In this document: positions 1-13,381 of the stretch, in pieces
Layout: the number at the start of each line of letters is the position of its first letter
Numbering within the stretch: the stretch's first letter is position 1
Assembly (NCBI GenBank): GCA_018292915.2
Contig: JACVVK020000060.1
Location: 2,080,501 to 2,144,500, forward strand
DNA: 64,000 nt
DNA from: Batillaria attramentaria
Taxonomy: Eukaryota; Mollusca; Gastropoda; Batillariidae
Reading direction: 5' to 3'
Program-made: the position numbers and the translations under genes
Notes under the pieces: model-generated
Seen by the model: only the letters and a program-made list of their open reading frames with translations
What the model was told of the DNA's origin: nothing
Databases searched by the model: none

Positions 1-733
1 TTTTGCATGTTTTTGACTAAATTCCCCTGCGGACAGAAAAGATGGTTTTAATAGGACTCAATCACGTACAAAATTGTATGTTGATAAATATTGAAAACAT
101 GAGGTACCTTTTGTAAAGTCGGATCTCTTTAAAGAAAACTTAAGACTTCACACAACAACAATAAGTTTAGTGTCACTGCTTCAAATTCTCACAGACAGCA
201 CTGCTTTCTGATCTTAAAAAAGGGATCTTTCTTTTTAAAAAAAAGTCAAGCTTTGGGATTGCACAGCTGTGATTTTAGTGGCTGCACCTAACTGAGGCTT
301 TCTGCACTAAAATGACATCTAATACACATTATTCAGGAGATGATCGTGACAATACAAACTTTGTATGGCTTACTGGAATTAAGGGGGGGGGGGGGGGGGG
401 GGTCCTTTCTTTTTCAGGTGAATTAAAAAAAAAAAAAAATCTTTTACATCTGATTCAAACCATTTGTATTTCTTACTGAATTTACAAAGCTCAGGATAAG
501 GGTCAGTTTAATAAAGCTGTAACAGTTGCCTGTAAGTTCTCTGTCATCCACAAGACAGAACTGAAAAACAACACACTTTCCCAGCTAGCTCTCACTAATT
601 GACCATTTAACCAGACGCTCTTGGTTGAATGAAGAAGTCGGTGGTCAGGGTGTAAATATTTGTGACAGAGAAGAAGTTTTTAAAAAAAATTTATTTCAAG
701 TGCCTGATCACATTCATGTGGTAATAGTTGCAG
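1..733. other. Intron of PPP1R12A (start of window)
   Basis: No exon recognised. It contains a G tract at 382-402 and A/T tracts. The upstream part of the gene lies outside the window. Confidence 0.6.
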
Positions 734-846
734 GACAGAATCGCAGGCCGTCGGCAACTGGCAAGTACTGGAACTGCGGAGATACCCTCCACCAATTCTA
801 ACGCCAGCTCCTCAGATACCAGCACTGACTCGCGTTCAGAAAACAG
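734..846 (+). CDS. PPP1R12A: PPP1R12A exon (Ser/Thr-rich linker)
   Basis: Acceptor gttgcag ends at 733 and donor GTATGT begins at 847. The exon enters at phase 0 (Asp-Arg-Ile) and leaves with two bases of a split Arg codon, completed at 2214. It encodes a disordered linker rich in Ser, Thr and Asn (NSNASSSDTSTDSRSEN). It is the most upstream exon I can support. No recognisable domain lies in it; membership rests on phase and on the downstream exons. Confidence 0.8.
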
Positions 847-3800
847 GTATGTGATCTTAGTTTCAACTGTTTGTAGGGTGTGCCTTCAGAGTTGTGTCGT
901 TTTGAAGATGTGAGTCTTTAACTAAGGACCTACAGATCAGTGGAGCATGCTTTTGCCCCTGTTATGTACCTGTTAGGTGTGCAGTGGAGGACAACTAGCA
1001 AAAGGTTTGATTGCATTTTGTTTCTTATACGCTTGTTGGATACCTGAAAGCAGTGGACAGACTTTAACTCTTAGGATTGTAGAGCATGTCTACATGCCTA
1101 CACTTTCAGTCCTGATAGAAAACTAACCAGTCCAACACACAAGGTGGGGGGACAAAAGAAAATTTTATCATCCCACATGGGAAACTTGTCTTTAGCACGT
1201 CAGTGGTTGACTTTAGCCGTTTAGGGAGCCAAAGGTTGTTGTGTGCAGTTGATCAGCTCTTTGTGAGTCTTTCTGTTGTTTAAAAAAACAACAACAACAA
1301 CAACAAAAAAAACCAGACAAGCTGTGTATATGGTATTGTGATGGACATTTTTGGCTAGTCGATTTGGGCAGTATGCAGTGGTACAGGAGTTCAGACAAAT
1401 GGCTGCATGGAGCAGTAAAAATCACTAAGACTAAAGCTATTTGAAATAGGGAAGTCTGACAGTTCACAAGGTTATGCGTGATGGACCATTCAAGATGAAC
1501 CCAGTCATTGTGTGTGCTGTGGACATAGTAATTCATTTGTAGTACTGTCTGTTGTGTGTCAGCCCACTGGAACTTCCATTAGTAAGGAGAAATATCTACT
1601 GCAACACTGTTTGTCCCCAAAATTCTCACTGTACACTACTTTCAGGTGCCTTGCTTTTGTCAGGAATTACTAGAAATTGGGGAATACAGTTATAAACTTA
1701 AACATTGTTGCTTTTGCTTTCAGTAGTAGTAACAATTACCGGTAAGAGTGCACTCAAGACTGTGCGATGACTTTTGTCTAGCCCCTCTTAGCCTTGTTTG
1801 CTGCTTGGTCTGGGGCCAAGTGATATTTCTGAAAGCTTCTTGAGCATGAAATTTGTTGTTCAAATGTCATGGTCACAAGACTGTAACTGTCTGCTGATAC
1901 ACTTGTTGCTGTTGTTTTCCTTAGCTTTAATTTCTTTTGAATTGTGTCATGAATTATGTTTCACTCTGGTCAAAGTCCCCAACAGTCGTAGGATAAATTT
2001 ACAAGAGAGGTGTTGATTTTCTGTTATAGTTTAAGCACATTGTAGTTGTTGTTTTTGTTGTTACTTTGGTTTTTTTTTTGTTTTTTGTTTTTTTGTTTAG
2101 AAATATTGACTTAGCTAATTGATTTTTTTTGTTTGTTTTACATTTTCCTGCATGGAGTTGAGTTCTTGCATGTAAGTGTGTGTGGTGTTTTTTGTTTCCT
2201 TGTGTGATTGCAGGTTTAGCTGGTCCGCAGGCCAGAGCAGCTATAGGCCCTACCGCAATTATTTGTCATCAAGTTCCTCCTATGTGCCCTACTATAAGAG
2301 GCAACACGAGCAAAACCTGAGGAGAGAGGAAGAGAAAGAGCGAGAAAGCAGGACAGACAATAGGATAGTCAGGCCGGCGTCGGTCTCGGGCTATCCCCCG
2401 TACTCTTACACTTCCTCCTCCAACACCACCACCTCCGCCCCCACCACCACCTCCTCACTGTCTACGAGCACAGCAACAACTACTGTAGTCACAACCCCTA
2501 CCAATGCAGTATTCAGAAGGTGCATAAACAGCTGCTGCTTATGTTTTGTTTTTCACTTATAATCAGTCGAGTAACCATTTTTGGATGCCCGCAAGAACGT
2601 TACCATCGTTAAAATTGTTTATACTGATGCTGAGAGTGGCAGGGCAGCCACTAGGAGGTCACAGCTGACTGGCACACTCAGAGGAGCAGCTGAGCAATAG
2701 CAGATGATGGTCTTTGATGTCAAGCCACTGTGTGGCAAACCTCTAATGGGAAAACATCGCCTGTACTGTGGTGGTGGTTACCCATAGTGCAACAACTGTG
2801 CTGATCAATTCGTTGTGGCGTCACTACTCATTCATTGTAGTAATATACCGATGAATCTGAAGCAGAAACGTAAAGCTAGCTCCCAACGTTCAGTACTCCT
2901 GTCGACCTTTCATGGGTGCTGGTGTGAGCTTTTCCCGCCATTCAGCACGTTCCCGCCACCTCTGCGCCAATTGTCACTGTTTTTGGTTTTTGGTTTTTTT
3001 TCCACCGTTCTGCCTTTGAGGCAAAAAAAAAAATAAAAAATAAAAAATAAAAAAGATGGCAAAAAGTAAAACATTCCGGACAGTTCATCAGTATCATGTA
3101 TCATTTATAACACATACCGTTTTCCTTTCTGGTGGGGGGGTGGAGGGGGGGGGGGCAGGAAAAACTCATGCCTGTTGGTGTGAAAGGAGGCCCGCTTGTC
3201 GTGTTTGCTGTTTTGCCCACAGGAACGCTTTTGAGGAATGTGATAGTGTGCTTTTAAAACTTGACATAGGCTTGAACACTAAAATTACATGGTCAACTAA
3301 TTCTGCTCTACTGACTGGGTTTGAAAAAGGGCCACAGCTGTGACTTGTGCTCTGTGACTGCAGCATTTAACACTTTTGAGTGCACTTGCGGCATGGTTTG
3401 ATCGTTGCCACATTTGATTTTAAATGTTTGTTGTTGTTGAGTTGCTGTGTTTGAAGATTGGGTTTTCTTTTTGTGATCTGTTGTGCCAGTTCCTTGATTG
3501 ACTTTCTTTTCATACTACGTGTAAATGGAATTCTGTGGTCTTCATTGGTTGGGGAAAAAAGTGTATTTGTGATGAGCAGTTTTGCTGATTGATGTTGTCC
3601 GCAGGTCTTTTGAACCTCCCAAACGTGATGAGGAAACAGAAACCCAGCGGAAAGCCCGCGCAAAGCACGCAAGGCAAACCAGACGATCAACACAGGTGAT
3701 TGATTCAAACAAAACAAAGCAACTATCCCCTTCCCCCCACCCCCAAACAAAAAACCCAACAAAAAACCAAAAAAAGAAACAAGAAAAGAAACAAAAACAA

Positions 3801-6800
3801 AACAACAAACAAAAACCAAGAAACAAAAACCAAGAAACAAAAACAAATTAAAAACTATAAATCACAAACCAGAACAGAGAACTAGAAGACCATGAAATAA
3901 GTCGAGTTTGATTTTGTTTCATGTCTTTCTTTCAGGAACATTCACACCAAGTGTATGAGATCATTGATTTGTACTTCAGATTCTTACCTTTTAGACATGG
4001 GTACATGTATTTTGATGTTACTCCATGGATCCGATGAAGTGTTTTTAGATTCTGTCTAGGTCGTATGTCAATACCAGATTTTAGTCAAGTGTTAACCACA
4101 CCACGATCACTATCAATACTCTTCACTGTTTGTGTGCAGGGTGTCAGCTTGGAAGACATCGAGAAAGCGGAGGAAGTTTTACGACAGGGTGATACTAGTA
4201 AAACGCCAAGCAAAGAGTCAGAAGACAGTGCATCTTCTCGAACCTCAATACGAGACTCTCAAAAAGACTCTTCCACAGCCACCGGCACAACAACAACAGC
4301 AACAACAACAACTGCTCCATCATCATTGTCCACAACAACCGTTACTTCTTCATCATTACAGAGTGATAGAGACAGAACTAGTGCTATCCTTTCCACCAGA
4401 GATTCCGCACAGGATGAAATGCCAAGCTATCGCCGGCGGCACTTGGAAGACAGGGAAAAAGACCGAGACAGAGCAGATGTAAGTTTAAAACCTGCATGTC
4501 TTGTAGTGTTCAGCTCAAAGTCTTAAAAATTAATGTACACTCCATGACTGGTGCTACAGTAACTAAGCTGGTTACAGATACAGTAAAACCTGTTCGGGCG
4601 GCCAGATAATTCCTTGTCAAAGGAAGTCACAGATTGCCAGACCATTCGGCTTTTGGAACTAAAATTACTGTGTAGGATCTGGTCACCTGCCTTTTTTTAA
4701 AAGAGTCCTTTGGTGGCCATGCTAGGTTTGACAGAGAAGAGTGTGTGTGTGTGTGCGTGTGAGAGACAAGAAACAACAATTTCTTAAATGAAACAGTTAG
4801 TGTTGCACTTACGGCTCATGTATCTAATCTTTGCACTAAAACTAGTCGCTTCTGTCAAATTACGAGATCAGGGACCATCCCCACACTCTGTACACCATTT
4901 GGGGTCATGTATTCAGCTGCAGTAAGTTCTCCTGTGTGAAGTTTGAAACGGTTTCTCATTGTCTAAGCTTCAAACAGAAATGAAATGCGCATAGCAGTGT
5001 TTGGAAGAATCCAGTTTGTTAAGTATTGGCTGTCAGAGAGTGCAGAGAAATTGAGTGAGAAATAAGCTTGCTCTGGCTAGATAATAGAGTGGATGGGCCT
5101 AGAGAAGAAAGCTTTTGCACTCGCAAACCTGGGTATTTCATTCTCTGACTTGTCTGTCTTTTGTCACTTGCAGCTTGAGAGATCACTGCTGTAGTATCTG
5201 TTTTGACTTGTGTTTTGTTGGCGCACATTTATATTAATATATATGGACACATATAATTTAGAAAATTGGCTCAAACTTTTTTTTTTTGTTTTTGTTTCTA
5301 CAGGGTGAGACAACTAGAACCAGTTTTCGGAGGCCTAGGGAAGATAAAGATTCTGCCAATGGTACTTCCTTAGACATCACTTCATGTGAGTTTGTGTGAT
5401 TTTTTGGTTACAGTTGAACTTAGCATGAATGTAAATGTTTTTGTTTACTTTAAATCAAATAAAGAGCCAAGGTGCACTCATAACAAGAGCAGCAACAGCA
5501 ACAAGAACAACAGCAACAGCAGTAACAACAGTAAACCAAATGTCAGTTACTGCAAACACAGTACATGCATTTTAACAGTTCAAATGAGAAGTCTGCGGTT
5601 AATCACTGACGTTCAATTTTGCTTTGTGGTGCCCTTGGTATGGTGCAGGGGAGTTCATATTCCCTGCAGGTTGAAGTGCACTTGATAATTTGCACTTTCT
5701 CGCTTCCAGCCTCAGGCTGTGGACTTTACGGTCTTTTGGCAATTTTCAGCCACATTTCCTACCGTTTCAGCAAAACAAAAGAAAAATTTTAAAAAATGTA
5801 AGTTTCATCAAGAGGAAAGGAAGGGGGAAAAAGGTTGCACACACAGTCATATGTCATGATGCATGTAATGCCATATAGCAGGGATCGATTTTCTCGCGCG
5901 CCCTGCGACTATGTCTCATATTTTGATAAAATGTCGCATAGAAATTTCGCAAAATGCGTCATATGTCGCACGAACATGACATCACAAGCGCACTTGACAA
6001 CGCGAAGCAGAGATGCGCTGTCCGTGTCAGTCATAGAGTCTGTTACACTAATCTAATTTTAGTGATGAGGCTTACTTATCCCGCTCGCCGCGCGCGCTGC
6101 CAGGAACTCTCGCTCGAAAGAGTTGCAAAAAATATTGGCGCGTTATCAGTTTTCTCAGTGCTGCGATCGAGAGGTCCTTTTCCGTTCTTAACCTGAACGT
6201 CACTGCACTTAGGAACAGGCTCTCGGCACAGACATTGTGACAGAGTGATGCGGGTGAACTTGATTGTCTCATAGAAAATGAAAATGTCTCATAAAAATGA
6301 CTGGTCAAGGAGACAATGTCTCATTGGCATTTTTGAGTAAATCCATCCCTGCATATAGGGCAGTCTAACTTCATTTTTGAAGACGTACATGTCAGCACTA
6401 TGGCAGCATTTTACTTTTGGGTGCCAGGGGAGGACTAAATGTCTTTAAAAATGATAAAATTTGTCTTCTTAAGTATAGTGTTCCCCTGTGGTCCCCGATC
6501 AGAATTTGCCTCTGCACCCTGGCCTAGGTTTCAGTCTTTTTTTCCCCTCAGCAGTTCCCCAGCCAGCAGCCTTCACCATGTCCAGCATTTGCTTTATGGA
6601 ATCAGAATGGTCATTTCCTTTTCTCGTTTCCTTTCGTGTATGTAGATGGTAGATGTATACCTATTGGTTTATTGTCAGCGGATATATTGTAAGCTGGGTT
6701 TTTTTCCCCCCAACCTGTTTTGATATTATCATTGCTTTATTTTTCAGCCTATGTACCCCGTAGTCAACGGAATGCTCTGTCAACGTCCGACATCAATTCT

Positions 6801-9800
6801 TCTAGTCTTGGCAGCTCCAGCACAGGTCTGTCACGTTCAACCTCCTTACGCAGCAAACTGCGCAACGGTGAAACTACACACACCACTCCTGCAGAGGAGG
6901 AGAAGAAGAAAGAAGAAACAAAGAAAGAGGAATGTAAGTATCAACGTGTTGGAGGTACAAAAGACCAAAAAAAAAAAAAAAAAAAAAAAAGCCCTGAAAA
7001 ACAAACAACACCCCCGACATAATAGCTGATGTTTCATCATACTACCTGCATTGTAGCAAATGTTCCACTTTAGTTTTAACATGTTAATTATTTACAAAGA
7101 CTGCACGTGAACTGATTCAATGGAGGATGGTTTGGTGTTTGGGAGTTTAATGTCCTTCTCCACCACATACGGGTGATATCAAAGACAGGGCAATGATGAA
7201 AAAAGCCAGTACAAATATTTTGCTCCAGCCGGCATTCAAACTCACGACCCTGATTCAATGGAGATTCGACTCGAGAGAAACGAAGTTGTTAGAACAACAC
7301 AAAAGCCTGTAGATAATCGGAGAAAAAAATTGTTCGTACATTAACCACATCCATTGGGCCATCAAGGAGACCCTGCTGTCAGCTGCAGTTCCCCATCATG
7401 CGATCACTGTATTTCCAGTGATCTGTGTTCAAGTGCATACAGACTAACTGCTGCTTATTTCCAGTTCAGAATTAGCAAAAATACGTGATCGTAGCAAAGT
7501 TGTAAATAGTTAAAGAACGAAGTACAGTGAATTATTAAACATTGCATGGTGGTTATTTCAGCCCCCAGCACAGAGAAGGAAGGAGAAAAGAAAGAGTTGT
7601 CTGCAATCCGAGCCAGGCGTCTCAGGCGAGAACGACGGTCCACTGGCATTAAACCTGGAGAAACTGAAGTGAGTGGAAATGTTCATTATTAATCCATCCG
7701 TAAGGCATCTGAATAGATAGAAGAAAACGGCACTTACGAGGCTCTAAAGCTGTTTCAGTGGGTAAATGGAATGATGTAAGTACTTACAGCAGTGATGTTT
7801 TTATTTTGTAGTATAATTCTGAGATTTCTTTTGCTCACAGGGAGAGGATGAGAAAGGGAAGGAGAACAAACCGGAGGATGAGAAGAATGACTCCGAGGTA
7901 GGCGTGCTCTCTCTCCCAAATATTTTTTTAATTTTTTTTAAAAAATCAAAAGCATTACCATCTGTCTTACCTCAGTGTGTGTGTGTGTGTGTGTGCGCGC
8001 GCGCGATGTGCCTGCATGCATGCATTCCTTCCACAGCTTTTGTCAGCACAGAACAAGGGTGAACTACCCACAACGAGAAGAAAAAAATCCTTGCCTTTTT
8101 TTTTTTTTTTTTTAGTTCATTATTGCCATATACATTGTAACACGCACTGGGTAAATGATAATGATTATTATAATTGTACTAATGTGGATTTCTGAAGTGC
8201 CTCCCCTCTGGAAATACATGTGTGCTGGACAGAATAAATGAAACAAATTATGTCAAATGAAAAAAGAAAGAAGAGAACATCTTAGACAAATATGCGAACA
8301 CATTACAAACACACCTGTAAGTGTGATAGACGGAGTGGGGGAATTACACAGTAAAACTGTCTTGTGCTGAACGTGAGGTTGTGGGTCGGCATGTGAACAT
8401 ATCAATTTGGATTTTTGGGGCGTTTCTGTTTGGTTTTTGTCACCTTTTTTGTTTTAACAGATCCAGTTTACCAGTTCAAAGCATTTTTGTGAGGTACTTG
8501 CCAGTTAGTGTGTTTTTTCTTTTTTTAATTTTTTTTTTTAGGTTGTTAGGATTTCACCGAAATCTGAGACTGATCTTAGGCTGCCAGCTATATTTTCCTT
8601 ATGATATCACGAGCTTGTTAGGGTTACAAATGTGAATCGTTGCATTCAGAGCAAGGAAAAAAAAAACTGTTGAAAGCCGTGCTTGTCCGTAAATCAGCTC
8701 GGCGCAAGCCACAGCCCTTTAAAATCCAGCCCGTCCTCGCTAGCACTGACTGCTCCCGGAGAGTGTTCCAGTTTGGATTTTGTGGCTTTAGGAAATGGTG
8801 CAACCCGGGATGTAGTTCATTCTTGACTGGTGCTCGTAAGGTTAGGAGGGAGATAAAAAAAAGCCCACATGTCAGCCATGTGGCAGCGCCAGTGTGCGTC
8901 TTAAGTGTGTCTTAAGTGTGATAGCGGGGCGGGGCATTGTCAGCATCTGCCTGACATTCCGGTAGAGCCTGTTTGTGGTGCACACACGCGGTTCAAGAAA
9001 AGTGAAGGGTAGGCCGAGTTTCATTAAAACTGCTAGCTCAGACTGGAATCAAGTACCACTTCGCCTCTTCACCTGACGTGCATTACAGACTGTTACCAAT
9101 TAAAATATAAGGGGGAAAATCAAGAAAACAGTTTTGAGTAAGTAGATTGGTCAGACTGAGAGTCGCTCATTGGGCAGGTAGGGCCAAGTAGTACAGTGTC
9201 TTTGAGTTAACAAGCCCAGAATGCACACCGTTAGTTCCCACCAAGTGAACTGGGAACGGTAAATTGTTAACCTTCGTTAAGATTTCAGTAACCCTCTAAT
9301 GATAATGATAATAACTGAATATTGTATAGGCACTTTACCCAATTTCATGAATCGGCTCAAAGCGCCGCAAACTGAACCCGGCCAACACGCATGCTCACTT
9401 TAAACACACGCATTCTCTCACACACTGGACTGAACACATTACAATCACGTGGTGCAAAGGATCAGCTTAGCTACTTAAGTTTTGGAATTTAGCATTTATT
9501 TTTCAAATTTTTTGGGTCCAAAGCGGGGGGGAGGGGGGGGGATACCCGGAGAGAAACCCTCGACGATCGGCCTGAATGATCGGTGCCACATACGAGAAGG
9601 AAAAATTCTTTGCCCCGAGTGGGACTCGAACCTGACTTCTTGCACTGGTGACCAAGTCTCGTAACTACTAGACCACCGACCGCCGTGAATTCGTTGACAA
9701 ACGCGTAAGATTCATCTCCGATGTTTTTCAACGCCAGGCGTCGACTATCATTAACCTGTACCCCAGTTTGAGAAAAAAAAAAAAAAGGGGGAGGGGGGTG

Positions 9801-10218
9801 GGATCGCTAAATTTATGGATAAATTTGGTTCATCACATACTTCCTGTGTTCCGTCAGCTATACCTGCACTGGTCGCACAAAGTCTGTTCCTTGTATAAAC
9901 GTCAGCGTACTAAGTTATTTAGGAGGTAGGTTTGTGTACAGGTGTTAAACTGACCTCGAGTATCGTTGTAGCTGAGCAGCTGACGTATAGTTGGTAGTCA
10001 GCGGTTGATCTGTCAAACGGTTTGGCCGTTGTAGGGGGGTGTACCTGGTGATAAATGCATTGGCATGCCCGCCTTTTTGTCGTGTCAACCAGGATTAGAA
10101 ATGACTCATTGATCAGGTCCGGTTTCTGGAGAAGCTTTTTATTGTTGGAGATACGTCAAGGGAGGGGGGGGGGGGGCGTGTGTGAGAGAAGCTATTATAA
10201 TGGGTGTCAGTGTGGAAA

Positions 10219-10256
<38 letters not shown>

Positions 10257-10345
10257 TTCCATGTGAGTGCTATATCTGCCATACTTTGAAAATAACTGCG
10301 ATAAACATCCGCCTGTGTATGACAGCTATTGCACTCAGATCAAAA

Positions 10346-10376
<31 letters not shown>

Positions 10377-12929
10377 TCACACACACACACACTCACACAC
10401 ACACACACACACACACACACAACACACACACACACTCACACACACACACACACACTCACAGACACACACACACAACACACACACACACACACTGACACAC
10501 TGCGGTAAACCCATAAAACCGAAAATGACTGCGATAAACATCTGCCAGTTGTATGGGTTTATTGCAGTCATTTTCAGTTTTATGGGTTTGATATGTTAAG
10601 TTTCCGATGCACTATCTTACCTAGATGTTTATTAGTCGGAGGCGCACCGCACTCCACCACAGGCATACTCCGGGTGAGACTTTGAAAATAAGAAGGAAAA
10701 AAAATGTATGTTATCCTCAGTTTATGTTTACTTACCGGGGTCACGCTCTGAAAGCTCAACCTCTCAAACAAGTAATTGGCGCTAACAAACAAACCGAGTA
10801 AGGGAAAAGGGGGAGAGGCGCTTACACAAGCATGCAGACAGCCCGCTCTCCACGGCTTCATTACCATAGCAACTAAAACCAGCCACTGCAGTTCAGGCAT
10901 CAGTCTCGCTAGAGGAACCAGAGGTAAATGCGGGAGCTTTTCACTCCAGTGGCACACAACACATTCTTGGACAGGTAACACACCCCTCAGATCCCGAAAA
11001 TGAGACCGGCCCAGTGGTGTGCTCTAACTGATAAGATGCGCGGGCCTGACTCACGGACGCGCTGGCGATGGGGGGAGGCAGGGTGCAAGAGGGTGGACTG
11101 GAAGGGGAGCAATTTTCGCTCAGCACTTGGCAGCAGTTAGAAGGAATGTGATTGTGTGTATGTGTGTGTGTGACGTGTCTACTATACACCTTGCGGTACC
11201 GACCTTTACCGGCAGGTAACAGTTTCGGCCCTTCCCTCTCTGTCTCAGACAGTGGGATTTGGAAAAAGAGAATCCAGTCTCTTGATCCTTCCTGTCTTGG
11301 CTGGATTAACGTTGCTTTTGGGCGAAACTCAGTCCCCAGCCATTGTTATTGACTTCGAGTCAGAAGGATTTACAAGTTAGGCTTCTCACAACTTGAGCAC
11401 CGTGCCTGTGATAGATTATCTGTAGATCTTCAGTGCTGCACACCGGAACGGAAGGAAAGCTCGCCGCTGGTTTTACACAGTGTCAGCTGTGGTCACGGAT
11501 ATTGTATTACTGACTCGTACTTGGAGCACAGTGTACAGTTGGTGTGGCTTTCGAGGGATTACCACAGGCGCTGTGTGTGTGTCTTTTTCTTCTGTTTTTG
11601 ACGTGTGTTTGTGTGTGTGCACGCATAGTTTCACACCAGCGGAATCATCAGTGCTGAAATAATTACATGTTGTTACACCTGTAATTTGTTTCCCGCCGGC
11701 CAGCCAAATGAGGCAGAGCCGCGAACCCAGCAGTGAATGGCCGTGAGGGATCGTTTGTAAGAAGTTCTTTCAAACCGCAACAGTTTGAAGAGTTGGAAGA
11801 GAGGGCCAAGGGGAAGAGAGCCCTGTTCTGGCTGGGAATACGTTTCGAGTCTGCGTCCTGTTAGGTGGTGGATATTATTTGTGAGCCGCTTGCCACAGCA
11901 CTCCCCTGCAGAGAGGTGAAGCCTTTTGCTCACCCCTCGCTCTCGAAATAACAAGCAGACAGGTAAGACAGACATCTGCCCGGGATTTAGCCGACTGGTG
12001 TAACAAGACTTGTGTGTGGCCATAAACCTTGTCACGTCCAGGAACGGCAGAAGGAAGCGCTGCTTCTTAATCACGACCACGGGCCGCTTATATCACAGGA
12101 CTGATTACCTTTGGGCACCTACTGTTCTTTACCACGCCGTTTTTCCGTGCTGCTTGCATCATCGCATCATGTGAGCGTTCAACTCAGCCGCTCCACTCCT
12201 ATTTGTGAATCCTCCAGCACCGCAGATTGTGGGCAAGGGAGATACACGCGCATCCCTGCGTGACTGAGGTGAAATCAGTGGACCATGTCATACGGTTCCC
12301 ACCGCTATGGCTTACCCGGCCTCGGCAGTCTATCGGGGTTGGCCGGAATTAACAGTGGACTCACAGGAGGCTACTCTTCCTCAGGAAGTGGACTGTACAG
12401 CAAATCCATACACTTCTTCCTACAGTCCGGCTGGCTCTTCCTACACTCCAGCCGGCTCTTCCTACACTCCGTCTAGCTCTTCCTACACTCCAGCCGGCTC
12501 GTACAGTGGACTTGGGTCAGGCTATGGCTCCAGTTATGGATCTGGTGGCTTGGGCTATGGCTCTGGTAGCTCAAGCTACGGCTCGAGCGGACTCGGATCT
12601 AGTGGACTTGTGTCCAGTGGATATGGTTCAGGACTGGGTTCCAGTGGATATGGTTCAGGACTTAGTTCCAGCGGATCAGGGATCGGTTCTCGCTCAAGTT
12701 CAACAAGTTCCTTACCTACCTCCACGTACTATGCTGGACTCTCTTCACTTGGGGTGCGTTTTGTGTCAGCGTGTTCTGTGAATTGTCCACAAGTGTAGAT
12801 GGCTGTCTTGACGGTGTGCCGCACCATCTGCCTAAACTTGAGATTTGACATATTTATACCTTGTACCCTACTGTTTTCAAGATCTCTCTCTCCCCCCCCC
12901 CCCCCCCCCCATATATTCTCTCGGAATGG

Positions 12930-12968
<39 letters not shown>

Positions 12969-13309
12969 CCAGTATCCGTCTATTGGCTATGAAGAACTGC
13001 TGCAAGACTGAAGATCATATCTCACATTTTGCCATTGAACCGCCTGTATACAAACAGGCAGATGGATCCTGATTTAGGGTCCCGCCCGGCCCAAGGTTAC
13101 TAAGAGCTTGTGCGAAAGAGACATTCACACTGCTGTCAAAGCGTCTGTTATTTGCTGTGTGTCAGGGTGGATAGCTATATAAACACCTCACACTGTTCAT
13201 CAGTGTGCGGTGTACGTGTGCTGTGTAGTTGCTCTTTGAAGGCGCGAATGAAAAGTGGGAACATTCATACGTGAATCTTGAATCTTGCAACAGCCAGGAA
13301 GACATTTGT

Positions 13310-13381
<72 letters not shown>

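Larger units (their letters stand above)
7898..12284. other. PPP1R12A intron and probable upstream region of the alternative first exon
   Basis: Holds GT/GC repeats (7976-8005), the reversed SINE at 9540, microsatellites at 10.2-10.5 kb, and a region of higher G+C at 10.6-12.28 kb that may include promoter and 5' UTR sequence for the exon at 12285. I see no convincing TATA box or further exon. Confidence 0.5.

Noticed and set aside
10267..10599. His/Thr-repeat reading frames
   Set aside because: Translation of CA/CT microsatellites.
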